Below are positions 30,001 to 39,769 of a stretch of 64,000 nucleotides of DNA, in pieces (the first letter of the stretch is position 1; each line of letters starts with the position of its first letter). The DNA lies in contig JAQISU010000118.1 in NCBI GenBank assembly GCA_029339505.1, positions 5,879,501-5,943,500 of the forward strand, read 5' to 3'. The position numbers and the translations under genes were made by a program. The stretch comes from Unio delphinus (lineage: Eukaryota; Mollusca; Bivalvia; Unionida; Unionidae). Under the pieces are notes generated by a model. It saw only the letters and a program-made list of their open reading frames with translations, made no database searches and had not been told where the DNA came from.

Positions 30001-31028
30001 TAGTAACCGTATCCCAGGAATGAAGTGATACTGGTAATGGTATCATAATGACCATCGTGATGATAGACGTGAATGTATTTTCCGTCTTTGAAATCGTGGC
30101 CTCGAAACAAAAGAGGACCACGCACTTCTTCAGGGTGTACTTTCAAAGTGTAACGTGGAGCCAAGACGTCTTGCAATTTTTGCATTTCTGGAATACCGCA
30201 AGGGACGTCTTTGGATATCCCTGCTTGCTGTAACAGGAGTTCTGCTTCACTTCTTTGTTTGGCTAGACCCGATTTTCGAATAGTCGTCCAGGCTCTTGTC
30301 CATTCTATCGTCTCGTTCTAGTTGGTATACGTTTGTCCCACGACGATGGCACGGGATAAACACATCTTGTCTTGAGGATTGTTAATTCGGACGAGGCTTC
30401 GCTTCATGCTGCGAAGACTGTCCACCAATAACACTTTTTTGCGTCGTCCGGCCCCCTGGGAAAGAGACACGTGGGTCATGAACAGTGTGGCTTTTCCATC
30501 GGTGATGTGAAACTTGTCGTTGGATTGTTGCACATGTTGAATTTTGTCGATGACTTTGGAAGGTGTTAATTGTGATGGGCTAGTAAACTCGATCCAAACG
30601 GGAGACTTTAAATTATCGTGATGAATAGAAAGTCTCAAGCGATCGTCTTCTTTGACTTGACATTGCTGTTTCAATGCAGTTAACACAGAATTCCACACCT
30701 CGGTAATGAACCCTTTTGTATTCTCCAAAGGTACATTGGACTTGAAATCTTTAAACTTTACGGCATACGTGTAAGCCGTTGTTCTAAATTTTCGAGAGGA
30801 ACGCTTTTCCGTCTCTCGAATGTGATAGTAATTTTCAGGGTTTACTAAGGGTGGTGTACTTTGCTTGGACGTCGATTGTCTGGGTGAAGATTCGGGCTCA
30901 CTCATGTTATCTTCAAAATCACTGGCATGAATTTCAGCCAAGACATCAGCTATCGTGCTTGGCGATACATTACGTTTCTGTCTCTTACTGTCTTCTCCTT
31001 TCTCGACAACATGATGTGGTCTTTTCAT
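27078..31028 (-). pseudogene. Polinton DNA polymerase B (protein-primed type), multiply broken
   Basis: About 1317 codons from ATG 31028. The N-terminal domain carries a basic KRQKR stretch. Cysteine/histidine fingers follow at about 29.7-30.1 kb. The exonuclease motifs are IFFDFEC (about 29.63 kb), HNFSGYDGQF (29.35) and YCRSDVDIL (29.0). The polymerase motifs are DVCSLYP (28.32), KVMLNCLWGK (27.74), YFDTDSC (27.46) and KVKG (27.27). Disruptions: TAG at 30318-30320, a frameshift near 29.56 kb, TAA near 29268, TAA near 28737 and a frameshift near 28.69 kb. The two frameshifts compensate. The enzyme would copy the linear element from a protein primer. All catalytic motifs survive, so loss is recent. 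Confidence 0.9.
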
Positions 31029-31165
31029 CTTGTCTGTAAAAAGTCAAATGACTACCTTTTAAAGACCATAACCCCTATATATTCATGGCCGATCTGTGCA
31101 TATATATATAAAGAGTCAGTGTCTAGCCGTTCAGTATTCATTTCACTCTCACATTGACCAGAACG
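31029..31165. promoter_or_regulatory. Divergent promoter between PolB and the CCHC gene
   Basis: A 137-base spacer between oppositely directed genes. TATATATATAAA at 31101-31112 lies about 55-65 bases before the plus-strand ATG (31166). The complement of CCTATATATTC (about 31074-31084) is a TATA candidate about 50 bases before the PolB ATG. Confidence 0.55.
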
Positions 31166-31606
31166 ATGGAAGAACCTACACAAGTGGAACTTCTCATCAG
31201 AGCTTTACGTGGGGTCATACGAAAGTTTTCGTCAGACCAGCCGACGGACTACTCTTCCTCCTATCGAGATAAAAGTCAAGATACTTGCTATATCTGTAAG
31301 AAGAAAGGGCACTGGGCTACAGAATGCTCAGATCGTAACAAAAACAGAAAAGGGTACAATAGAGACAAAAGTCAAGATACATGTTATCATTGTAAAGAGA
31401 AAGGACATTGGTCTCCAAATTGCCCTTAGAAACAACAGGAGCAAGAGGAGGGGGAAAGGAATTCTGAACAGGAGGAGGAAGAGGTACCGTCCCCAAAAGG
31501 AAGAACCCCGTCACGTTCACAAAGACAAGAAAAAAGACGAAACAAAAGTGAGGAAGAAGAAGAAGAAGAAGAAAAAGCTGTGACAGTAAAGAAAATGAAA
31601 AAATAG
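31166..31606 (+). pseudogene. Zinc-knuckle (CCHC x2) protein, one nonsense codon
   Basis: From ATG 31166: MEEPTQVELLIRALRGVI, then two near-identical knuckles CYICKKKGHWATEC and CYHCKEKGHWSPNC, each preceded by a DKSQDT repeat. A TAG at 31427-31429 follows the second knuckle. The same frame then continues for 58 codons of glutamate/arginine-rich sequence to a stop at 31604-31606, so the full product would be 146 residues. AATAAA at 31698-31703 is a plausible poly(A) signal, in contrast to the stem-loops used by neighbouring genes. CCHC pairs bind single-stranded nucleic acid. The role in the Polinton is unknown. Confidence 0.65.
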
Positions 31607-31879
31607 AAAGAGTGAAACAGAAGAAAACCTATGAACTTTTTTAAAGTGGTATTGTGTAATATTATGTTGTGATATTGAATTGTAACGTTTGTACTAGAAT
31701 AAACCTGAGAGAAAAACGTAAGTGTCTCTTGGTTTTGATTTTATAGAATAAGAACCTACACTCACACATTCATTCACTCACACGTACATCATGGGTTTTA
31801 AAAAAATAATAAAAAAGGACTTTTGAGTTTCATTGAATTAGGCAATTGAAATAGTATTTCTTTTCGAAATAATTGGAGT

Positions 31880-31895
31880 GGCCTTGAAAAGGACC
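31880..31895 (-). terminator. Histone-type 3' stem-loop, internal variant
   Basis: On the minus strand: ACGGTCCTTTTCAAGGCCACT, 33 bases after the stop of the 31929-32567 gene. It differs from the TIR stem-loop by one base that makes a C-A mismatch in the stem. The purine-rich TTTCGAAAAGAAAT lies about 13 bases downstream as in the TIR copies, so both parts of the signal are duplicated here. The mismatch may weaken it. Confidence 0.6.
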
Positions 31896-31928
31896 GTTGG
31901 TGTTTTGTGTGTTTAAAACAAAACCAAC

Positions 31929-32567
31929 TCAGAAACGGGACGAAATGCTCTTGAGATGACGTAAGCCTTTGCCACGACCAAGGCCTACTTCGGGACTGGT
32001 GGTTCCTGTCAATGACTTGGTAGAAAGCACTAACGGTGGAATGGTAGACGTAGTCACAGAGAGATCGGGTCGTTTAGCTCGAGAAGGTCTTTTTCTCTTC
32101 AGTCGTGATAAAGAAGTCTGATACATTTGTTTCAGACTCCTTAACTCAGCTAAAATATCTAAAAGTACCGTCGTGACTGTTTGATTTTCACTATTTTCTT
32201 TCTGTCCTTGGTCTTCTTTCTTCTCTGCAGCTGATGTTAGTGTTTCTTCCTGGCGTTTCCTTCTTGCTTCTTCTTCCTGCTGTTGTATAAGAAAAGCTTG
32301 TTCTTCTACTTTCTGTTGTTGTAAAAATTGCTCCAATTCTTCTTTTTGTCTTTGCTTAAAATCATCGAAGTGTACATAAGAAGATACAGAAGGCAACGAA
32401 GGTTCCGGAATAAATTCTTGTGATGTTAAAAAATCCACAATATCCCAGTTAAAATCCACTTCTTCTGGATGTAGATTTGTCATGACTTTAGTAGTCACTG
32501 TTGGCTCATGACTTGCTGACTCTACTCCTGGTTCACTCCAATTCATCGTCTTCTTACTGTCCGCCAT
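31929..32567 (-). CDS. Coiled-coil glutamine/glutamate-rich protein, unknown
   Basis: 212 residues from ATG 32567 (MADSKKTMNWSEPG). The frame is open 47 codons further but without ATG support, and a CTATATAGA box at about 32616-32624 fits this start. The middle (about residues 75-130) is a coiled coil rich in Q, E, K and R (QRQKEELEQFLQQQ, QQQEEEARRKRQEE). A leucine-rich helix (LLDILAELRSLKQMY) and a basic RLKRKRPSRAKR stretch follow. The C-terminus is glycine/serine-rich. No family recognised. It could be a regulatory or structural DNA-binding protein. It ends before the variant histone-type stem-loop. Confidence 0.6.
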   Translation of the reverse strand: MADSKKTMNWSEPGVESASHEPTVTTKVMTNLHPEEVDFNWDIVDFLTSQEFIPEPSLPSVSSYVHFDDFKQRQKEELEQFLQQQKVEEQAFLIQQQEEEARRKRQEETLTSAAEKKEDQGQKENSENQTVTTVLLDILAELRSLKQMYQTSLSRLKRKRPSRAKRPDLSVTTSTIPPLVLSTKSLTGTTSPEVGLGRGKGLRHLKSISSRF

Positions 32568-32785
32568 TATTGACAACTCTGTTTCATCGATTGACTGCGC
32601 ACAGACACTAGTACCTCTATATAGAAAAGGTGACGTCACAGACTGCTCTCTTCCGATTGGATGGCTGTGACTGACTTTTGTAACGCACGTTTGGATTGGT
32701 CGATACACTCAATCCGTTTCGATCCGCTCTTCCCCTATAAATAACCGCAGTACACGGCATTCACTTCACCTGTTCTCATCACAAG
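32568..32785. promoter_or_regulatory. Bidirectional promoter near the right end
   Basis: This 218-base spacer separates divergent genes. CTATATAGA (complement at 32616-32624) serves the minus gene about 50 bases upstream of its ATG. TATAAATA at 32736-32743 serves the plus gene about 45 bases upstream of its ATG. TGACGTCA at about 32631-32638 is a consensus CRE/ATF palindrome. Confidence 0.6.
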
Positions 32786-33019
32786 ATGTGGACTAACATT
32801 GAATCGTCAACCCTTGTGTCTAGTATGCTGTTTCGGACTGACATACCCATGTATGTCAGATCAGCGTGGAGTGTCATTCATATGACGGAGACAGCCTTTT
32901 GGAAGAGAAGGGTATACGTAGAAAGACAAGGTTGTTTGAAGAGAGTTCTCTTCTATGGACCCCTAGTAAGGAGAAGTTTAAGGAAGAGAAGAAGATCTGT
33001 GAGATGCCCTCTATGTTAA
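32786..33019 (+). CDS. Small cysteine/arginine-rich protein next to the right TIR
   Basis: 77 residues from ATG 32786 (MWTNIESSTLVSSMLFRTDI), ending RRSLRKRRRSVRCPLC. It has a basic C-terminal half and a terminal C-P-x-C. No family recognised. Support for a real gene: a TATAAATA box 45 bases upstream and a histone-type stem-loop 27 bases downstream of the stop. It reads outward to the right end, mirroring the coiled-coil gene at the left end. Confidence 0.55.
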   Translation: MWTNIESSTLVSSMLFRTDIPMYVRSAWSVIHMTETAFWKRRVYVERQGCLKRVLFYGPLVRRSLRKRRRSVRCPLC

Positions 33020-33046
33020 CAAAATACTGTTAACATTACACATAAC

Positions 33047-33062
33047 GGTCCTTTTCAGGGCC
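33047..33062 (+). terminator. Histone-mRNA-type 3' stem-loop (right TIR)
   Basis: ACGGTCCTTTTCAGGGCCACT on the plus strand, the mirror of 6363-6378. It lies 27 bases after the stop of the 77-residue gene, with CTCGAAAAGATAG (histone-downstream-element-like, U7-binding type) about 12 bases further on. Because it is TIR-encoded, the signal serves whatever gene reads outward at each end. Confidence 0.8.
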
Positions 33063-33401
33063 ACTCATAAAACTCGAAAAGATAGTAGCTTTCTATTGCC
33101 GCCATTTTTTTCCCTTGTCCCTCTACAGTCCCCTCTACCTATACCAATTCTATTTCCCATGTTTAATTCTCCCTTGTCCCTATACAGTCCCACCCTGTTC
33201 TATTTTTTTCTTGTCCCTATACAGTCCCACCATGTTCAATTTCCCTTGTCCCTCTAGTATCCCAAGCTGTTTTGTCCCCATAGTATCCCAAGCTGTTTTT
33301 GACTGGATTTCCCATTGTCCCCATAAATCTGTGCCCCATAGTATCCCAAGCTGTTTTTGACTGGATTTCCCATTGTCCCCCTATCGTCCCCTATTACTAC
33401 T
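33047..33401 (-). repeat. Polinton right terminal inverted repeat
   Basis: Inverted copy of 6023-6378. The outer end is ...CCCCTATTACTACT, followed by the target duplication ATGGCA. Confidence 0.95.
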
Positions 33402-33407
33402 ATGGCA
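33402..33407. other. 6-bp target-site duplication, right copy (ATGGCA)
   Basis: Same hexamer as 6017-6022, directly after the terminal ACT. Confidence 0.95.
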
Positions 33408-34049
33408 AGTCATCGCTTAAAATAGGCCATTAGAAGTTAAAACAATATAATTGCACAGACCTCCCTGCACTCCAAAACTCACTCCTTTGCCGAGTAAAGC
33501 ATATATAGGATTTGAAAGCCAATCTTCGGAAATTATTGCATTTCACCTCGACAACATGTTACAGCAGAGGTTATTAAAGGTCAGGGTCATAGGTCAACCA
33601 ATGTAAAAATGGACACTATTTTGTTTTTTGAAAGATCGAAATGCGCAGAATGTAACAACGACGTTGCTGTAATGACACGTGCCATTCGCAAGGGTAATTT
33701 TCGAGAAAAAGAATATTCATAGCCTAACTACATCAACAGTTTTTATACATTAAAATAATGATCATAACAATGTATCAATGATATGACCCGCTATAACATT
33801 CCATTCCGTATCACTGTATTAAGAATCGATGAATCTTGACTAGTTAAGATAGGGCTATGTATACTATCGCAGTGAATAGGCTAATGAAAGAAAACTTCCA
33901 TGTACATAAAAGTAGATGTTGATTAAATCTGCTGATCTGATGTCAGAAAGGAATTTAATTGGAATAATAAGGATTATATTTCAAACTTTATTTACTTTTA
34001 GAATTACTCGGTAAAATTGACACATCGATAAATACCCAACCATGTTCAT

Positions 34050-34128
<79 letters not shown>

Positions 34129-34518
34129 TACTGGGAGACTAGCCATACATGAATAGGTAACTAGTCAAGTACCTCAATAATGTGGCTGTTATTGCCACAT
34201 AAGTACTTCCTTAGTAGCAAATTTCGCTTGCGTAAAACATTGTCATTTTATAGTTTTGTTTCAGCATACATTATTTTGTTAATGGGATTCGCATTATGTT
34301 TCCCACAGCTTACTTTATGAATGCATTCTTAAATACTTTCCATTAAAAAAAGTCCCTAACTTTAGGTTTGTTTTCTTCTGGAATATGGTAGCAACCTTTT
34401 TTTTATATCTTAATGCAAATCGAATTGATACAATTGTTTTATGTATCATTTTTAAAAATAGCTGTATCTAAGACTCAAATATTGTATCTGTTTTCTCGGC
34501 AGTGTAGAACGTATGTAT
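33408..34518. other. Non-coding DNA right of the 27-kb Polinton, with (AT)n
   Basis: No gene seen. An AT microsatellite occupies about 34054-34126. About 50 bases later, GTGGCTGTTATTGCCACATA (about 34181-34200) matches the start of the dispersed repeat copies at about 35970 and 55608. Confidence 0.6.
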
Positions 34519-35327
34519 TGTTACGTATATTTGATTTAAGTCATTTATTTTTATTTTAATTGTTTGTTTGTCAGATTCAAATTTTACATTTTAAGTTTAA
34601 GATTCATTCATTGGGAGATATTTTTTTAGAAAGTGGGATGACCTGTACTCTACGAATAAACACCAGATTTTGACCTCATTTCTGACCTGGCTTCAGAGTT
34701 GTAAACAAGCTTTTAAAATGATTGGTTGATTCCAAGGACATTATGGAGCTTTGTTGTATACATCTTTATATATTTAGTTGAGTCATACAGTGTGCACGAG
34801 ATTTTTTGAATTCTAGAAGATCATGTGACCCCTTCATTGTTTACGTAAAAACAGGTATATAAATTATGTTTTGGAGCGAACTATTTAGTAGAAGTTGGGC
34901 TGTTAGAATACTAAGTTGTGTGTCGTTTTGAGTTATTTTAAATTACCTTATACTGGAAATTATTTCAATTCGTTTGGATCAAGAGGATTTATTTTGTTAT
35001 TTATCTGGAAAAATAATTGTGCTCATTGAATTTCATAAGACCAGAACTGACTTCATCACGTGACATCGTCTTCCATCTTGGACGCTTCACTAAGATTCGA
35101 ACTTGGAATTATTAGGAAATTTTTTTTACCAGGACTTTTGCAATTTCACTAGTGGATTATATTTTGAATTATATTTGGATTAAGTTTGGAATTGATTCTT
35201 AAAAACATAAGTTTATTTTTCTTTTCTGGAAAATATTTGTGCTCAATAAATTGTTTATTAAGTTTTTACAAGCTTTTTATTTTCACTCTTTCTATGTTAC
35301 TGTTTATTCGAGCCTAAGCACGTAACA
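34519..35327. repeat. Solo LTR, 809 bp, with GTAT target duplication
   Basis: Begins TGTTACGTATATTTG and ends CTAAGCACGTAACA, so the ends are TG...CA with an 8-base inverted TGTTACGT/ACGTAACA. GTAT precedes (34515-34518) and follows (35328-35331). Inside are TATATAAA (about 34856-34863) as promoter candidate and AATAAA (about 35237) near the 3' part. No gag-pol lies between two copies here, so it is a solo LTR left by recombination, or an orphan of an LTR retrotransposon, probably Ty3/gypsy. Confidence 0.75.
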
Positions 35328-35339
35328 GTATAAAATCTG

Positions 35340-36360
35340 AAGAGCCTGGGTAAATTATCCAACAGCTGGGTGACAAACATAGCCAATGACAAGCTGCACC
35401 GGAGGACATATGATCTCCAAGGTCAAATTACACCACGTGATATAAGATGCCAAAGGTCAAACTACACCAAAAGTTACTTATGGCGTATACTTACACAGAC
35501 TGATATGGATGGACTCACGTTATGACGTCACATGATACAGATCGGTAAGGATGGACTCAAATTATGACGTCAAATTACACACACCAATAAGGATGGACTC
35601 AAGTCATCTCTTCTGCATACATATTTATTTCCATTTAATTGAAAAAATGTGTAACTTTAATGTAGTGACATATGATATTTATCTAGATATCAGGCGCCTC
35701 TCAACGTGCTGTTGAATAGATTAACTGTTTCCGAGTGTCTAGCCAGTAGTCGAAAGAAGACCATAACATAGTCCATGCGGTTGATTATGGGATTGTTGTT
35801 GGCGTGTAAACTAGGAAGAAATAATAAAATAGTTTTCAGGTCACTTTTTAGCACAAGTATCTTCTTTCATTTAAGTATAATATGAATACCTTGTTGTGAC
35901 ACTGAAACGGAGAAAGAAAAAAAAAATCAACCAACAAAAGAAAGGTAACAAGTCACGTGCATAATCCATTTGGTTGTTATTACCATATAAATAATTCCGT
36001 CTCAGCAAGAAGCAGTGTTACAAAATCCTACCGAAGAATCTGGTATTTCTAACACGTAATCGGCTGAAGACAAAGGCTTAGCAGATATCAACATATTATA
36101 ATTGTCACCTCACCTTCAGCCTCTCTCCCACTCCCACCTGTGAGGTGGGCGGGTGGAACTCCATGACGAAGATTTAGGCTGCAGGACCAATTTCTGAAAA
36201 CAATATACTCCTCCCAATCCTTGACCGTAAACAGGAAGACATGTTGTTTTGGTAAATTAATACGCTGTTATTGAATTTATTTTCCCTGGTCATCTAGCTT
36301 CTACCTTATCAAGATGCTCTTGTATGTTTTGCTGTAACATGCCATTGCGTTTAGGTCATC
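35340..36360. repeat. Dispersed repeat copy (minisatellite plus conserved tail)
   Basis: Contains AGAGCCTGGGTAA, three 41-42 bp units 'TTATGACGTCA...ACACAC/GACC...GGATGGACTCAA', TCTCTTCTGCATACATAT and GGCGCC, like 5100-5900. It continues with TTGTGACACT...TCCGTCTCAGCAAGA and CTCCCACTCCCACC, matching 55545-56020. Open frames in it are not genes. It appears to be a non-autonomous interspersed element of about 1 kb; I cannot assign its class. Confidence 0.6.
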
Positions 36361-36410
36361 GTAATATCTTTAACAAAGTTGATACAAAACCACGAATGTT
36401 CTGATGCACG

Positions 36411-37187
36411 TTGTTGAGAAGTAAACTCTTCCTTGGTAACTGCAATGGCACGAACCAAGCAAACAGCGCCAAAGGCAACAGGATTCTAAAAAAAGGAACC
36501 GTGATTATACCTGACTCCTCATACTTAACGCCAGAAGAAACAATGAAGTACATGAATCACAAAGGAAAAATCTATGACATTCGAAACAATATAGATACTA
36601 CCGTTTGAGAAACAAGGTGGACTGGAAGCACGTGAAAAAGAGAAAACATGGCGGCAATTCGAAATGAACTTAAAAACCTAGAAATATTCTTTAAGATATG
36701 AAGAATCGAAACACATAAAGGTTTTTTTCTTGAGCGTGAATATAACGAAGGAGCGCAAGAATTGTACATGTCACACATACCGAGAGAAAAATGAACGGGA
36801 TCAATGGTGGAGATGATTGCTATCAAAGTGTTAGATCCAAATTACATAAAACAGACTGTACTCAATTAACCCCGTTGGACGGAAAGGATAAATCATCAGA
36901 CCCAAAGGGAAAAAAACCAATACTACCTTTTGGAGATTTCTAGGTAGGGAAAGAAAACATTATGGTGACAGAACCAACACCAATCTTAAGGAAAGGTAAG
37001 AAACAAACAGGAGAGCTACACTTGTCAGAAATTCCCCTTGAAATTCCATTAGATGCAGTGGTAGATCAGTTCGAAAAGAATTTAACATAAAAGTAATAAT
37101 ATCCAGATTGGTCCCACTAACTACAATCTCCAACGGGATAAGAATACTGGAAAGCGAAAAAAACAAACTGACAGAAAGAAAGAGAGT

Positions 37188-37231
<44 letters not shown>

Positions 37232-38110
37232 GTTATACCAGATTCATGGCACAAAGGATTTATCTATGACCGAAAGTTTAATAGATGCAAGAAGGCAGGG
37301 CATACATTTTTAAATGTCCTACAAGTCAAGAGACACAAAGTCACAGACTACAGAAGCACAACCATGGAAGCAATTAAAACAACAACAACACCAATCAACA
37401 ACGGGAAGATAAACAGACTCACACTGTATACATCGGAAATGACCCCAATGAGAGGGTCGTTGAAACAACAAGAACATATACAGCAGAAATGAACAAATAC
37501 ATCAAGGACTACACAAAACGTAAACCGTCAACAAAAAGAAGAAATACAACACCCCAAACAGCAGCAGGAACAAAAACAAAGCCAAACGAGCCAAGGAAAA
37601 TAATTTCCAAACAACGAAAAAGTGTACAACAGCATCTGCAAGGACAAAAGCAATTACAACAGCAAGAAGGAACACCAACAGAAACAGCAAAAAGAACATA
37701 TACAGATAGAAACGAAATATATACCCACACAGGAACGAAATAACAAGCTTCAAGATGTACTACAAAAACCACTAACTAGAACCATCAACTACAATCAAAG
37801 AAGGGAACATCTGAAACAAATACAACCAGCGAACCAAACAGCAATAACAAACCAAAACAACAGCAGAACAAACAGTAAGACCAACACAAAAACAACAGCA
37901 GAACAAACAGCAAAGGAGAACAGGAATGTAAAAAATAACCTAGGCAAACGGAATTACAAGAGAGAAATGCCGACGAAAAACAGATCTCAAATCATCATCA
38001 ACAACAACAAAAGAAACTTTAGAATCAAACAGAGAAAGAGACAGAAGCAGGAGATAAAGAAGACGACAGAAAGAAGGAGAAGAAATGATGATGGCAGAAC
38101 ACATACAATA
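36411..38110 (+). pseudogene. Decayed gag-like ORF1 of the L2/CR1-type LINE
   Basis: A series of broken plus-strand frames rich in K, N, Q and T. One holds RCKKAGHTFLNV, a damaged CCHC zinc knuckle (CxxCKKxGHTFxNC type), around 37290. The flanking KRKPSTKRRNTTPQ-type basic tail is typical of LINE ORF1. An AT/GT microsatellite (37186-37228) interrupts it. Position just upstream of endonuclease/RT remains supports the assignment. Confidence 0.5.
37186..37228. repeat. (AT)n(GT)n compound microsatellite
   Basis: A short AT run followed by about 14 GT units. Confidence 0.9.
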
Positions 38111-39479
38111 TAGCAAGTATGAAAAAAGATAGGTGGCAACCGAATTATTATTGAAGATTTCAACGTTCACTTGAAACTGTCTTAAAAACCTATACACGTC
38201 AAAACTCCTAAATCTTATTCATATTTTTAACCTTAACAGTTTACCAACCCATCCATAAACTTGTCACAATTTAGACTGTTTTAGTTATGAACCTGATGAT
38301 AATATTCTGCAATCCACCCTTGTATCCCACGAGCTTGCATCAGATCACTTCTGCAATATATGCGATGTCGACGTATCAGACCCTAACCCTCCATCTTTAT
38401 TTGCTTCTAAAAGAAACCTCCGTACGATAAATAGAACCAACTTAATGCATGACATCCATGAAAACCTAATAACTTACTTACATCCTACAGAAGTACAACT
38501 TGATAACTGCCTGCGTACATTGCTTGAGAAAAAACAACGCCTTAGCCCACAAATGCAGAGTATCAATACAAAAGTGTTCTCCATGGTATAGCAGTGTTAG
38601 GGACCAGCTTCGTTCTGCTAAAAGACATCGCCAAAAAGCAGAGAGGCTTTGGCTTTCCACCAGACTCACTATTCATAAACACATATATGAAGCAGCTAAG
38701 AAGAACGACACAAACATAGTCATTTAGCAAAATTATCCACTACGGTGCTAAGATCATGGATAGTTCCAGCTGCAAAGAGCTCTTTGAGATAACTAACAAA
38801 CTAATATCAAGGAACAAATGTACACCACTTCCAACTACCTTCTCTCCAGTAGACCTTCCGAACCTATTTGAAAATTTCTTCCGTGACAAAATACAAACTA
38901 TAAGAGATTAGCGTGATAACACAATTTCAATAGACTCATCACCATCCAGTTATTATACAGAATTTTAGCCACAACCGTTAAGAGCATTCGAAACTGTCTC
39001 TATTGATTTAGTACGGACATTCGTGATGAAGATTGCACCAAAGTCTTGTGAACGTGATCCAGTGCTAACATCACTGCTGCTTGAGTGCATTGACCCATTA
39101 TTGCCTTCACTAATTGATGTTATTAATATATCTCTCTCATCAGGGGAATTCCCATCATTTTTCAAAACTGCCATCGTAAAGCCTCTGCTGAAGAAACCAA
39201 CACTTGACCATAACGATTTAAAGAACTACCGCGCAGTTTCTAATCTCCGTTCATATCCAATATCTTAGAAAATGTTGTTCTAACCCGACTTGAATCTCAT
39301 TTGAATTCAAACAGTCTTTTTATCACTGTACAGTCTTCATATAGCCCTTTCCACAGTACGGAAACTACTTTTCTGAAAGTATTTATTGACAGTCTCTCTG
39401 CTTTGGATAGTGGAAAGATTACAGTCCTCACTCTACTAAATTTATCTGCAGCAATTAACACAACAGACCATGATATATT
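38111..39479 (+). pseudogene. L2/CR1-type LINE endonuclease-RT remains, 5' part
   Basis: Decayed plus-strand coding sequence with many stops. It includes HELASDHFC near 38330 (endonuclease GSDH-type end), then reverse transcriptase stretches KIAPKSCERDPVLTSLLLEC, SSGEFPSFFKTAIVKPLLKK, HNDLKNYRAVSNL and LLNLSAAINTTDHDIL, where it is cut exactly at 39479 by the palindromic Polinton. The RT continues at 54205. The block pattern is that of L2/CR1 LINEs. Confidence 0.75.
39474..39479. other. 6-bp target-site duplication, left copy (TATATT)
   Basis: TATATT precedes the left end AGTAGTATGG and recurs at 54199-54204 directly after the right end CCATACTACT. Removing the element and one copy restores the interrupted LINE codons for D-H-D-I-L-L, followed by HCLQHVFGIQ, which independently confirms the boundaries. 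Confidence 0.93.
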
Positions 39480-39769
39480 AGTAGTATGGAAGAAGCCCGG
39501 TTCTGGACCACTTTAATGTATTTCCTATGGGAAGTGATTTCTCCTTTTGCCTTTCTGGCACTTTCTTTTTTGCTTAAAAACATGAAAAAAGGGGGGTACC
39601 AAAAAGACTCCAGATTGCCAAAATAACGCTTCTATCGCAGAATAAACTATAAAATAAAACATTATAGAACTCTCTATTTACCAATCTGACACTTAAAAAT
39701 AAATTGATCCATAGAAGCTTCTATTTGCTGAATAGAATCTTCGCTACTGGCTCAGTCTGTTTTTTAGTT

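Larger units (their letters stand above)
6023..33401. mobile_element. Complete Polinton (Maverick), 27.4 kb, with nested LINE
   Basis: The element begins AGTAGTAATAGGGG and ends with its complement, has about 355-bp TIRs and is flanked by the 6-bp duplication ATGGCA. It carries PolB, integrase, packaging ATPase, major capsid and penton-like genes, the diagnostic Polinton set. About 8.7 kb is a LINE insertion (8376-17086), so the Polinton itself is about 18.7 kb, a normal size. Most genes lie on the minus strand; two small ones near the right end are on plus. Several genes carry stops or frameshifts, and the two TIRs differ at roughly five places, so this copy is decayed but not ancient. I found no adenain-type cysteine protease gene, which is usual in Polintons. 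Confidence 0.95.

Noticed and set aside
27078..31028. Alternative genetic code or stop-codon readthrough to explain in-frame stops
   Set aside because: Both TAA and TAG occur, at positions where different residues are expected, and frameshifts accompany them. Ordinary decay explains the pattern and the palindromic element nearby uses normal stops.
18403..33000. Adenain-type cysteine protease gene in the Polinton
   Set aside because: Looked for among all minus- and plus-strand frames; no protein with the expected His/Asp/Cys layout was seen, so none is annotated.
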